From Chrysomallon squamiferum (taxonomy: Eukaryota > Mollusca > Gastropoda > Neomphalida > Peltospiridae): a stretch of DNA of 60,000 nucleotides. Of the stretch, positions 40,766-53,225 are shown in pieces. The position numbers and the translations under genes are program-made. The stretch lies in assembly GCA_012295275.1 (NCBI GenBank), contig CM022666.1:7223265-7283264 (forward strand), read 5' to 3'. The notes beneath the pieces are model-generated. The model was not told where the DNA came from. It searched no databases and saw only the letters and a program-made list of their open reading frames with translations. Every line of letters begins with the position of its first letter. The stretch's first letter is position 1.

Positions 40766-41429
40766 ATAAATAAAAACGAAAATAGATGTTCACCGGTCAA
40801 AGCCCGAAAGTTATTTGACGTCATTATCATTATTACGCCATTTATATTTAATCATCGGGTTTTTTTTTTTTTTCGGAACACAAGAGAGCAATATATATAT
40901 TTTCAAGCAAATCACTTTAAAAATACTTCACATCAAATTCGGCGGATGGTGACTAAACAGTATCATACAAAATGTAATTGCGCTACATTTGTGTGACCTT
41001 TTCTCGTACAGAATAGATCATTTAGTTTGTTTTTCTTTTCTGAAATTCATTACCGCACAGGCTTTGATTGCTGTAAAGATGAGGTTTGTAAATAAGGTTT
41101 TACAAAGTAAAAGTAATTAAACAGAGTAGCAACAATGCAAACACAGATATGAAAACGAAATATTCAGTTGCAAACACAGTTTCATGAAATAACTTCTGCG
41201 GGTATTGACTTATAACGATTGTGCATTCTGTGAAAGATAACTGGAAGGACATTATTATGTGATTAATGATACAGACTTTATATTGCACTGAACTACAGGC
41301 TAAATTAATAAATAAAAAAGACAAATACGTGCATATGTAATCATTAACTTCGCATAACAATGACAGTAGCAACAGCAACAACATCATCATGAACATAACA
41401 ACATCAACAATGGCATCACCAATATCAGC

Positions 41430-41450
41430 AACAACAACAAAACAAAACAA

Positions 41451-41532
<82 letters not shown>

Positions 41533-41630
41533 GCACAGTAGTAGTAGTAGTAGTAATAGCAATAGTAGTAGTAGTGGTAGTAGCAGTAGCAGTAATAGTA
41601 TTAGTAATTATAAATAAATAAGTAGTTAAG
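41430..41630. repeat. (AAT)n then (AGT)n tracts
   Basis: About 80 bp of AAT followed by degenerate AGT/AGC units. Confidence 0.95.
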
Positions 41631-42089
41631 TCGTAAGTGAGTAAGTGAATAAATACGACACCTGAAATCAGTTATTATGTGTAGTTTATTCGATCTTGTG
41701 ATTACGATCAAACAAACACAAACAAAATTAATCAAAACCGTTCTATCACTTTTTTTTTTTTTTGTTTTTTTCACTACTGATATCGCGAAGATATTCACAG
41801 TTTTGTTCAAACCGCTCGTCTGAAAAATCAACAACTTCCAATCAGCAGATCCATCCATCACGCTTACTCCCTCTGGAACAAAAAGCGTCAGCCAATTTCC
41901 TCCAGCCAGAACAGTCGGGGGAAAGTTATCTCAGTTCATGACTTGTCTTGCCAGCCATGTAATCACTCCAGGTTCTGTTTGTTCTTCGCAGAGAGAGGAG
42001 AGCCGGTTTCAAACATGATTTAAACAAACCACACAGTTTACGGTTTCGTTGGTATAAAAGGCGCCGTGTTTGGTTTTTACGCTAATTTT

Positions 42090-42118
42090 TTTTTTTTTTT
42101 GAGTTTCTTTTCCTGTTT

Positions 42119-42153
<35 letters not shown>

Positions 42154-42230
42154 TTCATTTTTTATTTTATTTTTTTATTATATATATATATTTTTATTAT
42201 TTATTTACTTTTATTTATTTATATATTTAC

Positions 42231-42261
<31 letters not shown>

Positions 42262-42470
42262 TATTTTATTTATTTATTTTTTTTATTTATTTATTTTTTT
42301 TTTATTTATTTACATTATTTTTATTTATTTTTATTTTATTTATTTATTTATTTATGTATGTATTTTGTTTTATTATTATTATTTTTTTTTATTATTTTTT
42401 TTTTCATATTCATATTTTATTTTTATTTTTATTTTTATTTTATTTATTTATTATTCTTTGTTATTAACAT
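42090..42470. repeat. T-rich (ATTT)n region
   Basis: About 350 bp of ATTT/ATTTT units. Frames rich in F, L, I and Y are repeat artefacts. Confidence 0.93.
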
Positions 42471-43587
42471 TTAAAAAAGATCCTGAAATAGCTACGTTTT
42501 CATTGGAGAACAGTATTGTTTCAAAAATTCGTCGGTGTTGTTGCTAAATATAATATTCAACAGTAACATCTGCCAAACAAAGTCTGTTCAGTATCTCTGG
42601 TCTTCACACTTCAGTCTAATGAGCCATCACAAAATTACACCCAATCCTTACACACTTTTATTTAGGAGACAAAGGAACCGTTACCAACCATTTTCCTCTC
42701 AATCTAAACCAAGCATTGGCAAGTTTTATAAATTATTTAACTCTAAAAAAAGATGGTGTCTTTAGAAAACTTTCTATTTTCTGTAATCTAATCCTCTGGC
42801 TGATATATATATATATATAAAATGAACTGGTTTTCAGTCTGAAGTAATGCTTCTAAATTCTGGTGTAGTTGCTGTTTGCTATTAACGTTTCGTTAAACAG
42901 GGATTTGTCTGATGTCTCCTCCTGTCTTAGATTTTGCAGTCTTAAGGAGTTGTATTAAAAAGTTATCTATAGACTGTTAATTTTACCAAGTTGGAGGTCT
43001 AAAGCTTTCTACACGCTAGGGCTTCTGGGTGCTAAAGGGTCAAATTTAATTATTCTCGATTACTTCCTGTCACCAATAACACCTCTAGAACTTTCCCTAA
43101 CTCGCGTGTTCTGAGTCTGAAGGGACCAAGCAAAATTTAATAGTCATTACACAATTAATTCGCCTATTAACCCTTTAATATGAAGATCTTTAAACCTTTC
43201 AGTGACTTAGTTCCTAGACGCGTCTAAAACCAGCTCGACCGACAATGTAGAGAAAGTAAAGACGTTTTACCGCATAGTCATTACCTGTTAATACTTACCG
43301 TACATACCCGAGAAGGCGTGTCATTTCTCTTTGATGCGATATACAAACAGTATTTTCCTTGTAGTTCGATAAATACATATTTATACAGCGAGAGAGTAAT
43401 GGGAATTCCTCGCCGTAGTTTCTGGCTGGTGTTTGTTTTTGTCATTTCACTCGCACTTTCAAATAGATGTTTGTCTTTAACTGCTCTCATTTGCCAAGAT
43501 GAGACTTTAAAGTAGAATCTGATGCGAAAGAGATAATGAATTGTATTGGTGATAATGGCGTCTTAATTTTAGTAGCTAGAGGCATTT

Positions 43588-44180
43588 CGTCTGTAGTAGT
43601 AGTAGTAGTACTGAAAATGGTAGTTGCTGTGGCTGTAGTAATTGTAGAAATTGTTGTTGTTGTAGTATTAGAAATTGTAGTTGTCGTAGTGGTAGTATTT
43701 GTAGAAATAATACTTGTTGTAGTAGTAGTATTTGTAGAAATAATAGTTCTGATAACTGTGGAAATAGTGGTTGTAGTAGTTGTAGTTGTTGTAAAAATAG
43801 TAGTTGTAGTAATTCTAGTTGTAGTAGTAGAAGTAACTGTAGAAGTAGTAGTTGTGGTAATATTTGTAGAAGTAGTAGCTGTAGTAGTTATGGTTGTTGT
43901 AGCATTTGAAATAATTGTAGTGGTAGTAGTAGTAGTAATTGTAGAAATAGTTGTAGCTATTGTAAAAGTAGTAGTTGTGGTATTTGTAAAAACAGTAGAT
44001 GTCGTAGTAGTTGTTATTGTTGAAACAACAGTTGTGGTAACGATTGTAGAAATATTAGATATGAAAGTTGTAGTATTTGTAAAAGTAGTTGTTGTCGTAG
44101 TAGTAGTAATTGTAGAAGTAGTGGTAATGGTATTAATTGTGGAAATAATAGTACCTGTGGTAATTGTAGTATAAGCATTA
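43588..44180. repeat. (GTA/GTT)n degenerate trinucleotide array
   Basis: About 590 bp of GTAGTAGTT, GTTGTAGAAATA and related triplets. The 212-codon Val-rich frame is repeat-driven and also contains no recognisable domain. Confidence 0.92.
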
Positions 44181-44199
44181 ATATTAATTTTTCAAAGCT

Positions 44200-44393
44200 A
44201 CAGTTGAAAAATAATAATAATAAAAAAAATTAAACAAAATTAAACAAAAACAATTGATGGAGAAATAATAAAATAAATAATAATAAAAAAGAAATAAAAG
44301 ATAATAAATAAAGAAGTTAAGAAAGAAAGAAAGAAAGAAAGAAAGGATTAAAGAAAGAAAAGTAAAGAAAAAATCGATGACAAAATCATTAAC

Positions 44394-44449
<56 letters not shown>

Positions 44450-44460
44450 TAATTATAATT
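44200..44460. repeat. A-rich, (AAAG)n and (AAT)n tracts
   Basis: AAAG units at 44322-44345 and about 55 bp of AAT from 44393. Confidence 0.92.
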
Positions 44461-44843
44461 ATAAAAGATATTGTAGACATAAACTGAAATATACTACTCT
44501 TCTTTTTTCCTTTTTCTTTAAAAAAATTAAAATAAAATAATAAAATAAAATAAAAAATCTAATTACATGATTTAAGGCACATCATCAGTTGGGATCATTT
44601 ATTTACAACGTATTTTATTCGCGGCGATTAAGAATCAATCATTGTCGTCATACGTCAATAACAACTCCTTGGTAATGGAAATATTTTCATCCTGTGACGT
44701 CACAGATACACTAATCATTCGTTATTAATATATTGTTATTTTATTGTCTGTCATTTTATATCATCTTAATTTGTTTGTTTTTCAGCCAGTGTTTCTTCCT
44801 TCAAATAAAAAAGAAAAAAAAAAAGAGAAAAGTTACTTTCTAT

Positions 44844-44871
44844 TTGTGTGTGTGTGTGTGTGTGTGTGTGT

Positions 44872-44952
<81 letters not shown>
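44844..44952. repeat. (TG)n(GA)n microsatellite
   Basis: A TG run of about 28 bp directly joined to about 78 bp of GA. Confidence 0.97.
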
Positions 44953-44953
<1 letters not shown>

Positions 44954-45563
44954 AGTAACAAAGATAAAGAAAAAAAATAGAAAACAGAAAAAAAAGAGAA
45001 GAAAATAAAATGGTTAATAATGATAATAAAAGTAATAATATAACATCGATATAACTTTTACAATTTAGGATAAAAAGTATATATTGATTATGTGAGGTAA
45101 TTAAATGAAGCTAATGTATACGAATGCTATTAAATAGAGGAAAATGTTTTTAAATAGGAATTTAGAATAACGTTATAACATTAGATTCATGTAAGGCTTA
45201 CGATTGTTTTTATTATTTTTATTTTATTATTATTTTTTGTAATTTTTTTTTATAATTTACTTTCTCTTTTTATTTTATTTTAATAAATATATATACATAT
45301 AAGTAAACCCTTTTATTCGTTAAGACTCAGAATACAATTTCATTTCTACCGACTTTAAAAAAAAGCCTAAAAATTCACAGATTTTCTCTGTTCTTAATCA
45401 TTATGCCAAAACCAAGCTTAATAATGCATTATTAACACAATTCATTCATTCTGTCTTTCCTTTAATCATTATGCCAAAATGTAGTGCATGTGACACATAA
45501 ATAACTGTTGCTAAATTATTCTCTGTTAAATATGCGCTGAATTATTAAAATATCTGTTTTCAG

Positions 45564-45675
45564 GAAACACATTGCGAAGAAAGAAATGACGAGAGGTCCA
45601 AACAAAATTTTATTACAACCTTCCGATTTGACCTTTCTGTTGAAGAAAGATATGGGGAAAGGTTCTCGTTCAGGG
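45564..45675 (+). CDS. Receptor guanylate cyclase exon: cytoplasmic juxtamembrane segment
   Basis: This 112-nt exon has acceptor TTTTCAG and donor GTAAGT. The first base completes the Arg codon begun in the transmembrane exon; 37 codons follow and it ends in phase 0. It begins RKHIAKKEMTRG, a basic stop-transfer segment, then GPNKILLQPSDLTFL, then KKDMGKGSRSG. The GPNKI...DLTFL pattern matches the start of the intracellular region in retinal and olfactory (GUCY2-class) guanylate cyclases, which have a closely similar GPNKI-x-L-x-x-x-D-I-T-F-L stretch. That comparison is from memory of the family, not an alignment. The Ser-rich end (GSRSG) continues into the next exon and could carry regulatory phosphorylation like that known in natriuretic receptor cyclases (inference). 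Confidence 0.92.
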
Positions 45676-46149
45676 GTAAGTACTACACCCCCTTCACACC
45701 CCTCTTCACCTCCCTGTGGAATTTAAAAAAAGAAAAGAAATAATACTGCCAAATAATCTGTTGCTGAAGTACATCTGTCTGTCTGTTTTTTTTTTTATTT
45801 TTTTTTTTTTCAAATAACAATTTGTAATAGTGAAAACAAAACGACAAAAGATTATTATCAGAATTTATGGCAGTGAAAAATAACATTATCATAATTTATG
45901 ACAGTGAAAATAACATTATCATAATTTATTTCGAGAAAATGATAGCATGGCTAATTTGAAGAAAAAAACAAAGACACCTCGTACCATTCATACCCCACCC
46001 CCCAAAAAACAACAACAAAATTATCATAATAATTAATATCGAGTAAACAGTATAGAATAAGTTTCCAGATTTGCAAAAAAAACAAAAACAAAAACAAGAA
46101 GAAAACTAGTAAAACTAAATAATTAACTAACTAACGAAATCATTATGAA

Positions 46150-46245
46150 AATAGCAACAATAATAATAAAAATAATAAATAAATAAATAAATAATAATAA
46201 TAATTGTAATAACAGTTTCATTAATAATAATAATAATAACAATTT

Positions 46246-46284
<39 letters not shown>

Positions 46285-46330
46285 TTCAATAATAATAATA
46301 ATAATAACAACAATAAAAACAACAAAGAAA
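46150..46330. repeat. (AAT)n region
   Basis: AAT units with AAC and AATTTCATT interruptions, then an imperfect A-rich end. Confidence 0.92.
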
Positions 46331-47194
46331 CAAAATATGTTTTTTTTTTTTCTTTTTTAATATAAAAATTGGTTAACTGTACATCTAATTTATGATGTTT
46401 TAAATTAGAATCTTTGAAGTCATTCATCATTCTTTTTCTTCGTTTATTTTTAACTATTTTGTTTTGCAGACGTTTTGAATTGTATTATTCTGTACTAGGA
46501 AAACACTGAAAGCAAAAGAGAAATTATAAACAAAAACAGAATGAAGTGTTTTGCATTGAACGCCCAGACTGCTGGCGGTGTTATCAATTTTTGTTCCTTG
46601 TTTCAAAAATAACGCGTCTATTTTCACTCTTTTAGAAAAAAAAAAAAAAAAAAAAAAAAAAGTCATTAATAAATGAAAAACGATAACATTCTTCGGGCTA
46701 TTAAATCCGATACAAAGATCTTAAATTATAAAGAAAATTATATTACGTATTTATCAAAGGCTGATAAGCCTCCTAAACATCTCCTAGGCTGATTCTGGCT
46801 CATAATACAACGTTTTGATGTAAAGAAGACTATGTGCACAACACACAACATTACACTATTTAATAATTATCTTTCATTATCATCCACAATTCAGAGTATC
46901 AGATAAACCAAAGTAAAATAATGATCTGGAAGGTAATACAGCAGAAAGCTAGCTTGGAAAATTAATATAAATTATTATGAAATTTCTTTAACATCTAACT
47001 AATACAGTGTTTTTTTTTATTATTATTATTATTTTTGGCCAATTTTTGGTCTGTTAACAACCATCAAACTAGTTTAATTAATCTACCTTATGATTTCTGT
47101 AATGACCAAAATGGTCTATTTCACGTTCCAACCGGAGTCCCACGATTCGTTTGTCAAAATGAGCATTATAAAGTTGACTGACTGTCAGAAGATG

Positions 47195-47347
47195 AATATA
47201 TAAAAATATATAATATATAAAAATATATTAAAATATACAAAAATATACAAAAATATATAAAAATATATGAAAAAAATATATAAAAATATATAAAAATATA
47301 CAAGAATATATAAAAATATATAAAAATATACCAAAATATACCAAAAT
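47195..47347. repeat. AT-rich array of TATAAAAA-type units
   Basis: AAAATATATA units of about 10 bp repeat some 14 times with small variants (AAAATATACA, AAAATATACC). Confidence 0.9.
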
Positions 47348-47654
47348 AGCGTTCAAGCTAAGCGATGAAAAGAATTCATGGACCGTTGATTACGGGTTTC
47401 TTCTTTGATAACGACCTTGATATAAAAGTAATGATCACTAATCTAATAATAGTTCAGATACATTTTAGAGATATGTTGAGGTCTTGTGAACAAACACTGA
47501 TTCATTTTCTACTTACTTTGATTTTTTTTATATTAAAGGTAGGATTTGAACCTCTGTATTTATATCGGTGGTTCATTCATGTGATGAACAACATTATTTT
47601 GAGGCGAATGATACCGGAGAGAGTAAAACGAAAATTACAAGACATCAACTGAAA

Positions 47655-47660
47655 AAAAAT

Positions 47661-47695
<35 letters not shown>

Positions 47696-47900
47696 TTTTA
47701 AATAATAAAAAAAAAAAAAGGAAGAAAAAACAAAAAAGCAAACAACACAACCCCCACAAAAAAAAAAAAAAAAAAACAAGGAAGTTAGCCTGAAATGACT
47801 AAAAGAAATTATTTTGGGGTCTTTGAAAAAAAAAAAAATAAAAAAGATAAAAAAAAAAAAAAAAAAATTAAATTTAAAAAAAGAAAAAAGAAAAAAACCC
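47655..47900. repeat. (AAT)n and A-rich tract
   Basis: AAT units followed by several A runs with C and G interruptions. Confidence 0.9.
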
Positions 47901-47990
47901 AAAAGAGTGAATGAAATTTTGATATCAAAATGCGTGAACGTATCGTTAGACAGAGATTAATTTATTTATTTTCGTTTCGTTTCGTTTCAG

Positions 47991-48107
47991 ACAATGTCGA
48001 AGAGTACAGTTTTAGACAAACCAGACATACTTCGCGGATCCGAGCCAAACAAATCACTGCCAAGTTTACACGAACTCAGTGACTACACAGAGATAGCCAG
48101 ATACAAC
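47991..48107 (+). CDS. Receptor guanylate cyclase exon: Ser/Thr-rich linker into the kinase-homology domain
   Basis: The exon is 117 nt (39 codons), phase 0 at both ends, with a TTTCAG acceptor after a repeated TTTCG tract and a GTGAGT donor. The product starts TMSKSTVLDKPDILRGS, continues EPNKSLPSLHELSDYTEIARYN, and joins directly to GDLVHVKEL in the next exon to give YNGDLVHVK. In GUCY2-class cyclases a variable Ser-rich linker occupies this position before the first kinase-like strand, which fits both the length and composition here. There is no glycine-rich ATP loop, as is usual in this family. It is recognised mainly by splice sites, phase and its seamless join to unmistakable kinase-homology sequence downstream. 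Confidence 0.88.
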
Positions 48108-48329
48108 GTGAGTACCCGAACGTCTGTCAGTCTGCGTATCAACGCGAAAGATACGTAGACAGAGAAAGACAGATAGATACAGGGAGAAAGAAAATGAAAG
48201 AGAGAGAGAGACTGGTAGATAGAAGAAAAAAAATACAAAGGAGAAAATAGAGAAAGAGACTAAGAGAGAGAGACATACGCAGAAGGTTAAATAATAATGC
48301 TTAGTTTGTGAGAAAAAGATTATAAAGTG

Positions 48330-48540
<211 letters not shown>

Positions 48541-49038
48541 GTTTTTGATTCTGGCTTTAACAACGTTATAACACGAAGACTAGCGTCTGTTCGAACACAC
48601 TTATTTATGTAAAGACGGGAAACTCTGGCTTGCGAACCAAACCAATATCCCCAGCAGAGTCCTCTGAATACGTCCCAAAGTGTTATTTAATTAACTGAAT
48701 TGTTGTGCTTGAAACGTGTTGTCTACTAAACACGAAACTTAAAACCAGAGCAGTACCAAGGATTTGCATACGAGAAAGCCAAAGCACAGCCTCGCCGGAG
48801 AATTCCATTAAGGGAGATAATTAGCACTAATGCAAGCACTGTTTTGGAAACATTTCAACCCGAAAATTGAATGGTGTAAGCTCTCTAGTGGTGCAAAATT
48901 CACATCTCGCGAGACTATGATGAGATTTGATGGCTGGTCAAAACAGAATCAAAAACAAAATTAATTCAGAGCTGAATGCTCGTTAAACAGAGTTTTAGTC
49001 TTTCTTTTATTGTTTTATCATTCTTACTTTGCTTCGCT

Positions 49039-49072
<34 letters not shown>

Positions 49073-49527
49073 AACAGTATTCATTAATCATTCGTTTTTT
49101 TTTTTTTTTAATTCTTTTTTCCTTCGATTCTTCTTTCTCTTTCTTCTTCTCATAGAATAGTCATTAGAGTTTTAGTGTTTCTTTTATTCTGTTTACTTTC
49201 TTTTCTTCCTTCAACATTTTTTTTCCTTCAGTTAAAGTGTACTTTGAAATTTTTTCTATTCTTTTCGTTTCAATCACTTTTCTTCTGCTGTATGCACTTT
49301 TTAAATAAATATTTGCTTTTGCTTTCATTTTTTTTCCTTCAGTGCTATTTCTTTTCTTCGTTTCTTCAATGTAAGTTAAATCTTGTTTTTGTCTTTTACT
49401 TCTTCTATCTTTTATCTTCAATATTTTCTTCAGAATTTTATTCTTTCTTTCCTTTCAATTCTAAATAGTCTTTTAGATTTTATTATTTGTATTTATATTT
49501 AAATTATTCCATTCTAATATCATTTTA

Positions 49528-49528
49528 T

Positions 49529-49587
<59 letters not shown>

Positions 49588-49640
49588 TTACTCCTACTAT
49601 TGCTATTACTACTACTGTTACTACTGCTACTGATAGTCTA
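49528..49640. repeat. (TAC)n trinucleotide tract
   Basis: About 55 bp of perfect TAC units, then variants. Confidence 0.95.
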
Positions 49641-50368
49641 TGTTTTTTGTCATTCGCTTCTTCCTTCATTTGCCTTCTTTCTTTTTTTCTTTTTTTTTTT
49701 TTTTTTTTTTTTTTTACTATCTGTCTGATTTTGATGGTGAGGTATTTTATTTTTATTTTATTTTTGTTTTCTTTTTTATCATTTTTTTATATACAAACAT
49801 TTTTTTCACGTTTATAAAAAATATTAAGAAAAAACAAAACAAATGAGTGAAAAACAAATAAATAGTCTTTTTTTTGAACTTGCCATTTAGGACTTTCTTA
49901 AACTGTATGACAAAAAAAAATAAAAAAAAATGTCTCTTCCATTGGTGAGATTAGATCCCGTGCAAGTCTTTGTGACGATCACTCTGGTCATATATGACGT
50001 AACTGATATGTGGTTATAACGTAAGCCTCACCTTGGATCCTCTGGTACGGACGTTTCGCGAGATATTAGGATGTTGGCGAAGTTTGCTCGTAGCGTAAAT
50101 TATCGTCCTTCAAAAATGATTAGTAAAACTTCTGTTCCTGACATAAAATCGATCAACTTAGCAATTTTCATCTCAAATGGAAGATGTGTCCACGTGCAAC
50201 GGACGACGTTACTGAGTTTGTCGTCTGTCACTGAAAAGAAGCGTGTCTGGCGTCTCCATCATCGTCGTCGTCGTCATCGTCATAACAGTAGCAACAACGA
50301 CAACGACAACAGCAATAATAATGATAATACGATTATTACATTACCGTTCGTAGTATTTCTGGTTTCCA

Positions 50369-50478
<110 letters not shown>

Positions 50479-50537
50479 CATATATGCAGGCAATATAATA
50501 ATTGTAAAATATGTTTCATGTTTTATTTTTGATGCAG

Positions 50538-50615
50538 GGAGATCTAGTTCATGTTAAAGAACTGAGGATAAAAGGGTTTGAAGTGAAAAGTAAAACAATG
50601 ACACAGATTCGCGTG
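50538..50615 (+). CDS. Receptor guanylate cyclase exon: kinase-homology domain, strand beta-3 and Lys motif
   Basis: The exon is 78 nt (26 codons), phase 0 at both ends, acceptor GATGCAG and donor GTAAGT. It reads GDLVHVKELRIKGFEVKSK, then TMTQIRV. VHVK corresponds to the VAVK/VAIK strand of protein kinases, and the Lys codon (50556-50558) is retained. In receptor cyclases this domain binds ATP or acts as an allosteric relay rather than a true kinase (established for the family). The following TMTQIRV leads into the helix ahead of LRDLRHENI in the next exon. Left of the exon is a (TC)n tract of about 100 bp ending some 65 bases before the acceptor; right of it is an A-rich intron. Confidence 0.93.
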
Positions 50616-50639
50616 GTAAGTACACAAATTAATAATAAT

Positions 50640-50691
50640 TACAAAAAAAATAATAATAACAAAATAATAATAATTAAAACAAATAATAATA

Positions 50692-50729
<38 letters not shown>

Positions 50730-50766
50730 CTCTCAAAAAAAAAAAAAAAAAAAAAAAATAATAAAA
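50640..50766. repeat. (AAT)n and poly-A tracts
   Basis: Two A runs of about 30 and 22 bases separated by GCTCTCTC. Confidence 0.95.
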
Positions 50767-51092
50767 ACAGAAAAGTACTACTGTACTTTAAAAAAAGAAA
50801 ATAGCAATCCAATTTTATTACTCTTATTATTATTGTTTTTTTTTTTTTGGAAATCTTTTTCGCACAAAACAACAATTTATACTTCACTGACGTAATTACT
50901 TAATTTCTTTAATTTGAAAATCAATAACATCTCTATCTTTTCTCTTAGCTTTAATTATTTTCTGTGCAATTAAGTAACTTAAGAAAAATCCTATAATAGA
51001 GATAAAATGAACGGTTGCAAGTCGAGAAGTTGGTTTAAAGCCAGACACGGAAATTATTAATTTTCCTTACTTCGTTTATTTTTGTTCACTTA

Positions 51093-51097
51093 ATATT

Positions 51098-51129
<32 letters not shown>

Positions 51130-51259
51130 TTCATGTCATTTAAACTGTTGTTGATACTGTTATTATTATTAATATTATTATTATTAATATTATTATTATT
51201 AATTAATTTATTTATTTTGTCATTTAAATTGTTGTTGTTGTTGTAGTTATTATTATCAC

Positions 51260-51308
<49 letters not shown>

Positions 51309-51365
51309 TATTGTTAATGCTATTTTCGTTGTTGTTGTTGTTGCTTTTATTATTATTATTATCCG
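51093..51365. repeat. (TTTA)n, (TTA)n and (GTT)n tracts
   Basis: TTTA at 51098-51131, then ATT/AAT and GTT triplets. Confidence 0.93.
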
Positions 51366-51467
51366 CCACATCATCATCACCATCCTAATATTCATGTTAA
51401 TGTTCATTCTGCTTGTTACTGTTTTAACACTGAATCACAGCTATTGTTTACTTATTTCTTTATCTAG

Positions 51468-51572
51468 CTGAGAGATCTAAGACATGAAAACATAAACCCG
51501 TACGTCGGTCTGTTGGTTGATCCTGTCCATTCAGCCATAGTGAGCGAATACTGCAGCAGAGGAAGTCTGGAG
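51468..51572 (+). CDS. Receptor guanylate cyclase exon: kinase-homology domain, LRHEN and EYCSRGSL motifs
   Basis: The exon is 105 nt (35 codons), phase 0 at both ends, acceptor TATCTAG and donor GTAAAT. It reads LRDLRHENINPYVGLLVDP, VHSAIV, then SEYCSRGSLE. LRHENI-x-x-(F/Y)-h-G and (S/T)E(Y/H)C-x-RGSL are diagnostic of membrane guanylate cyclases; in the retinal class the equivalents are ELRHENV...LYLGL and VVSEHCTRGSLQDLL. The next expected residues are D-L-L followed by an L-D-W-x-F-K-like motif, but no exon encoding them was found in the remaining 8.4 kb. The protein is therefore incomplete here: kinase-homology C-lobe, signalling helix and catalytic cyclase domain are missing from view. 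Confidence 0.96.
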
Positions 51573-51595
51573 GTAAATATCCCTTCTCTATTTTC

Positions 51596-51725
51596 TTCCT
51601 TTCTTCCTTTCTTCCTTCCTTCCTTCCTTCCTTCCTTCCTTCCTTCCGTCTTTCTTTCTTTCCTTCAGTCATTCATTTATTCTTTCCTTTGTCTGTTTCT
51701 CTTCTTCTTCTTCTTCTTCTTTTAT
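51596..51725. repeat. (CTTC)n pyrimidine tract
   Basis: TTCC units, then TTC units, starting about 24 bases after the last exon's donor. Confidence 0.93.
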
Positions 51726-51761
51726 CATTCTTTTATTATTGTCTGTCAAACTGTTTTTGCT

Positions 51762-51839
51762 ATACGTTCGAGTCTCGTCAGCGGCATCTGACGGGTTTGT
51801 GAGGTCGTGATTGAACTTTGTCCTCCTGCGCCAGTGCGT
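51762..51839. repeat. Interspersed repeat, copy A
   Basis: TTCGAGTCTCGTCAGCGGC, followed by ATCTGACG, ...CTGCGCCAGTG. A related copy in the same orientation lies at 58447-58523 (roughly 80% identical by eye). Both follow TGTCTGTCA. The GTTCGAGTC start resembles a tRNA B-box, so a SINE fragment is plausible. Confidence 0.8.
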
Positions 51840-51911
51840 TCCCGAATATTGTCTATGAGCAGAGTCTATTCAGACGTACATAAGACACAGAATATTCAAA
51901 ATCCTAAATTG

Positions 51912-51961
51912 CACACATACATACATACATACATACATACATACATACATACATACATACA
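51912..51961. repeat. (CATA)n microsatellite
   Basis: About 48 bp of CATA units. Confidence 0.97.
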
Positions 51962-52917
51962 ATTTATATACTTGTAATTAAATCAATAACTTTCGCTCAT
52001 TTAGTGTATTATAAATAATTTAGCGAATTTCTAGCACTACTTGATTAAAGATTCAACAAGTTAGCTGAAATCATGTGCCAAAAACAATGGATTTGAAGAC
52101 TGGTTAGTTAGAAGAGAATATACATCGGTCATGCATCTCTCTGATTAAATTTTAAGTTGAGGCGGTTAGATAGACGCGATCCTAATACCTACAGGTTAAT
52201 ATCAACCGTGTGATTCTGAAACTCTTGTTTTATACGTTGCAGTCCTCAATATCTTCTCATAGTTAGAGAAACTCTTATAATAAGTCGGCCATTTTTTAAT
52301 CCTGAAGTACTGACCGGGGTTAATTATAGATGTCAGATAACTGACAGTGACTGTTGTTACGAATACCGTAATTTTACGACAAATCTGGCATTCGTCGTCG
52401 GTAAATATCGACTGTTCGAACGATCGGAAAATACTCTCGTTCGATACGAAATGACGGTCCACATTAACAAGATCAACGTCCTTTGAAGGCTATTGACGTT
52501 TTAATGCTCTAATTAAGAAAATAAAAGGACTACGTTTTCGAAGGTTATTGTCATCAATTGACTGACTTTTTTTAAAATTTATTTTAAAGCTCGTTAAATA
52601 TTCGTTAACAAAAATGTACTTTTTAATATTTGTTCATTTGTTTTAAATGATCATTGGCGTTTCCTTGTTGTCGTATCGAATCCAGTTACGGCCAATAACG
52701 AACGAAGACGTTTATAAAATTACGTTTTATTAAGTAAAAATCACGTCGAATAAAACTAAAATGAAATGACGTCATATTAAGTAAATTAAAATAAAATTCA
52801 GCGCATAAAAGACAAGTAAAATGACATCATGAAACAAAATGAAAAGGTCATTAACGTTCACTTTTATTTCATTAGTGAATTTACTTGTTTTTCCTCTTCC
52901 ATGTTGTTTTTCTATGT

Positions 52918-53137
52918 TTATTTTTTTTTTTTTTTTTTTTCAAAATTTGTTTTGTTGTCCATTTCTTTCTTAATATGTCTATGTATCTGCTTTGCCTGTC
53001 TGTCTTTTTCTCTGTGTGTTTGTCTGTTTGTCTATGTATCTTCAGTTTTTTTCGTCTGTCTGTCCTTCTTTTAATCTTCTTTCTCACTTTTCTTCTGTCT
53101 GTCTGTCCTTCTTTTGTTCTTCTCCCACTTGTCTGTC

Positions 53138-53222
<85 letters not shown>
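52918..53222. repeat. Pyrimidine-rich region: poly-T, TCTG units, (TC)n
   Basis: A T run at 52920-52940, degenerate CTGTCTGTCCTTCTTT units repeated at about 53055 and 53095, then about 70 bp of TC. Confidence 0.93.

Positions 53223-53225
<3 letters not shown>

Larger units (their letters stand above)
40286..45563 (+). other. Intron between transmembrane and juxtamembrane exons (phase 2)
   Basis: A 5,278-bp intron filled with simple repeats: (TCTG)n, (AAAT)n, (AAT)n/(AGT)n, a 350-bp ATTT-rich tract, a 580-bp GTA/GTT-rich tract and (TG)n(GA)n. Unique stretches at 41800-42060 and 42480-43500 show no convincing exon. A short direct repeat containing TTTAATCATTATGCCAAAA occurs near 45395 and 45462. 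Confidence 0.85.
45676..47990 (+). other. Intron between juxtamembrane and linker exons (phase 0)
   Basis: A 2,315-bp intron. It holds (AAT)n at 46140-46330, a poly-A run at 46636-46661, an AT-rich array of TATAAAAA-type units at 47195-47345 and A-rich sequence at 47650-47900. The stretch 46680-47190 is unique AT-rich DNA with nothing recognised. Confidence 0.85.
50616..51467 (+). other. Intron inside the kinase-homology domain (phase 0)
   Basis: An 852-bp intron. It contains AAT/A-rich sequence at 50627-50765 and TTAT/ATT/GTT repeats at 51090-51360, with unique AT-rich DNA between. The final bases before the exon are T-rich and end in CTAG. Confidence 0.88.

Noticed and set aside
43536-44174. 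212-codon Val-rich frame that looks like a membrane protein
   Set aside because: It is generated by GTA/GTT triplet repeats; the flanks lack coding character.
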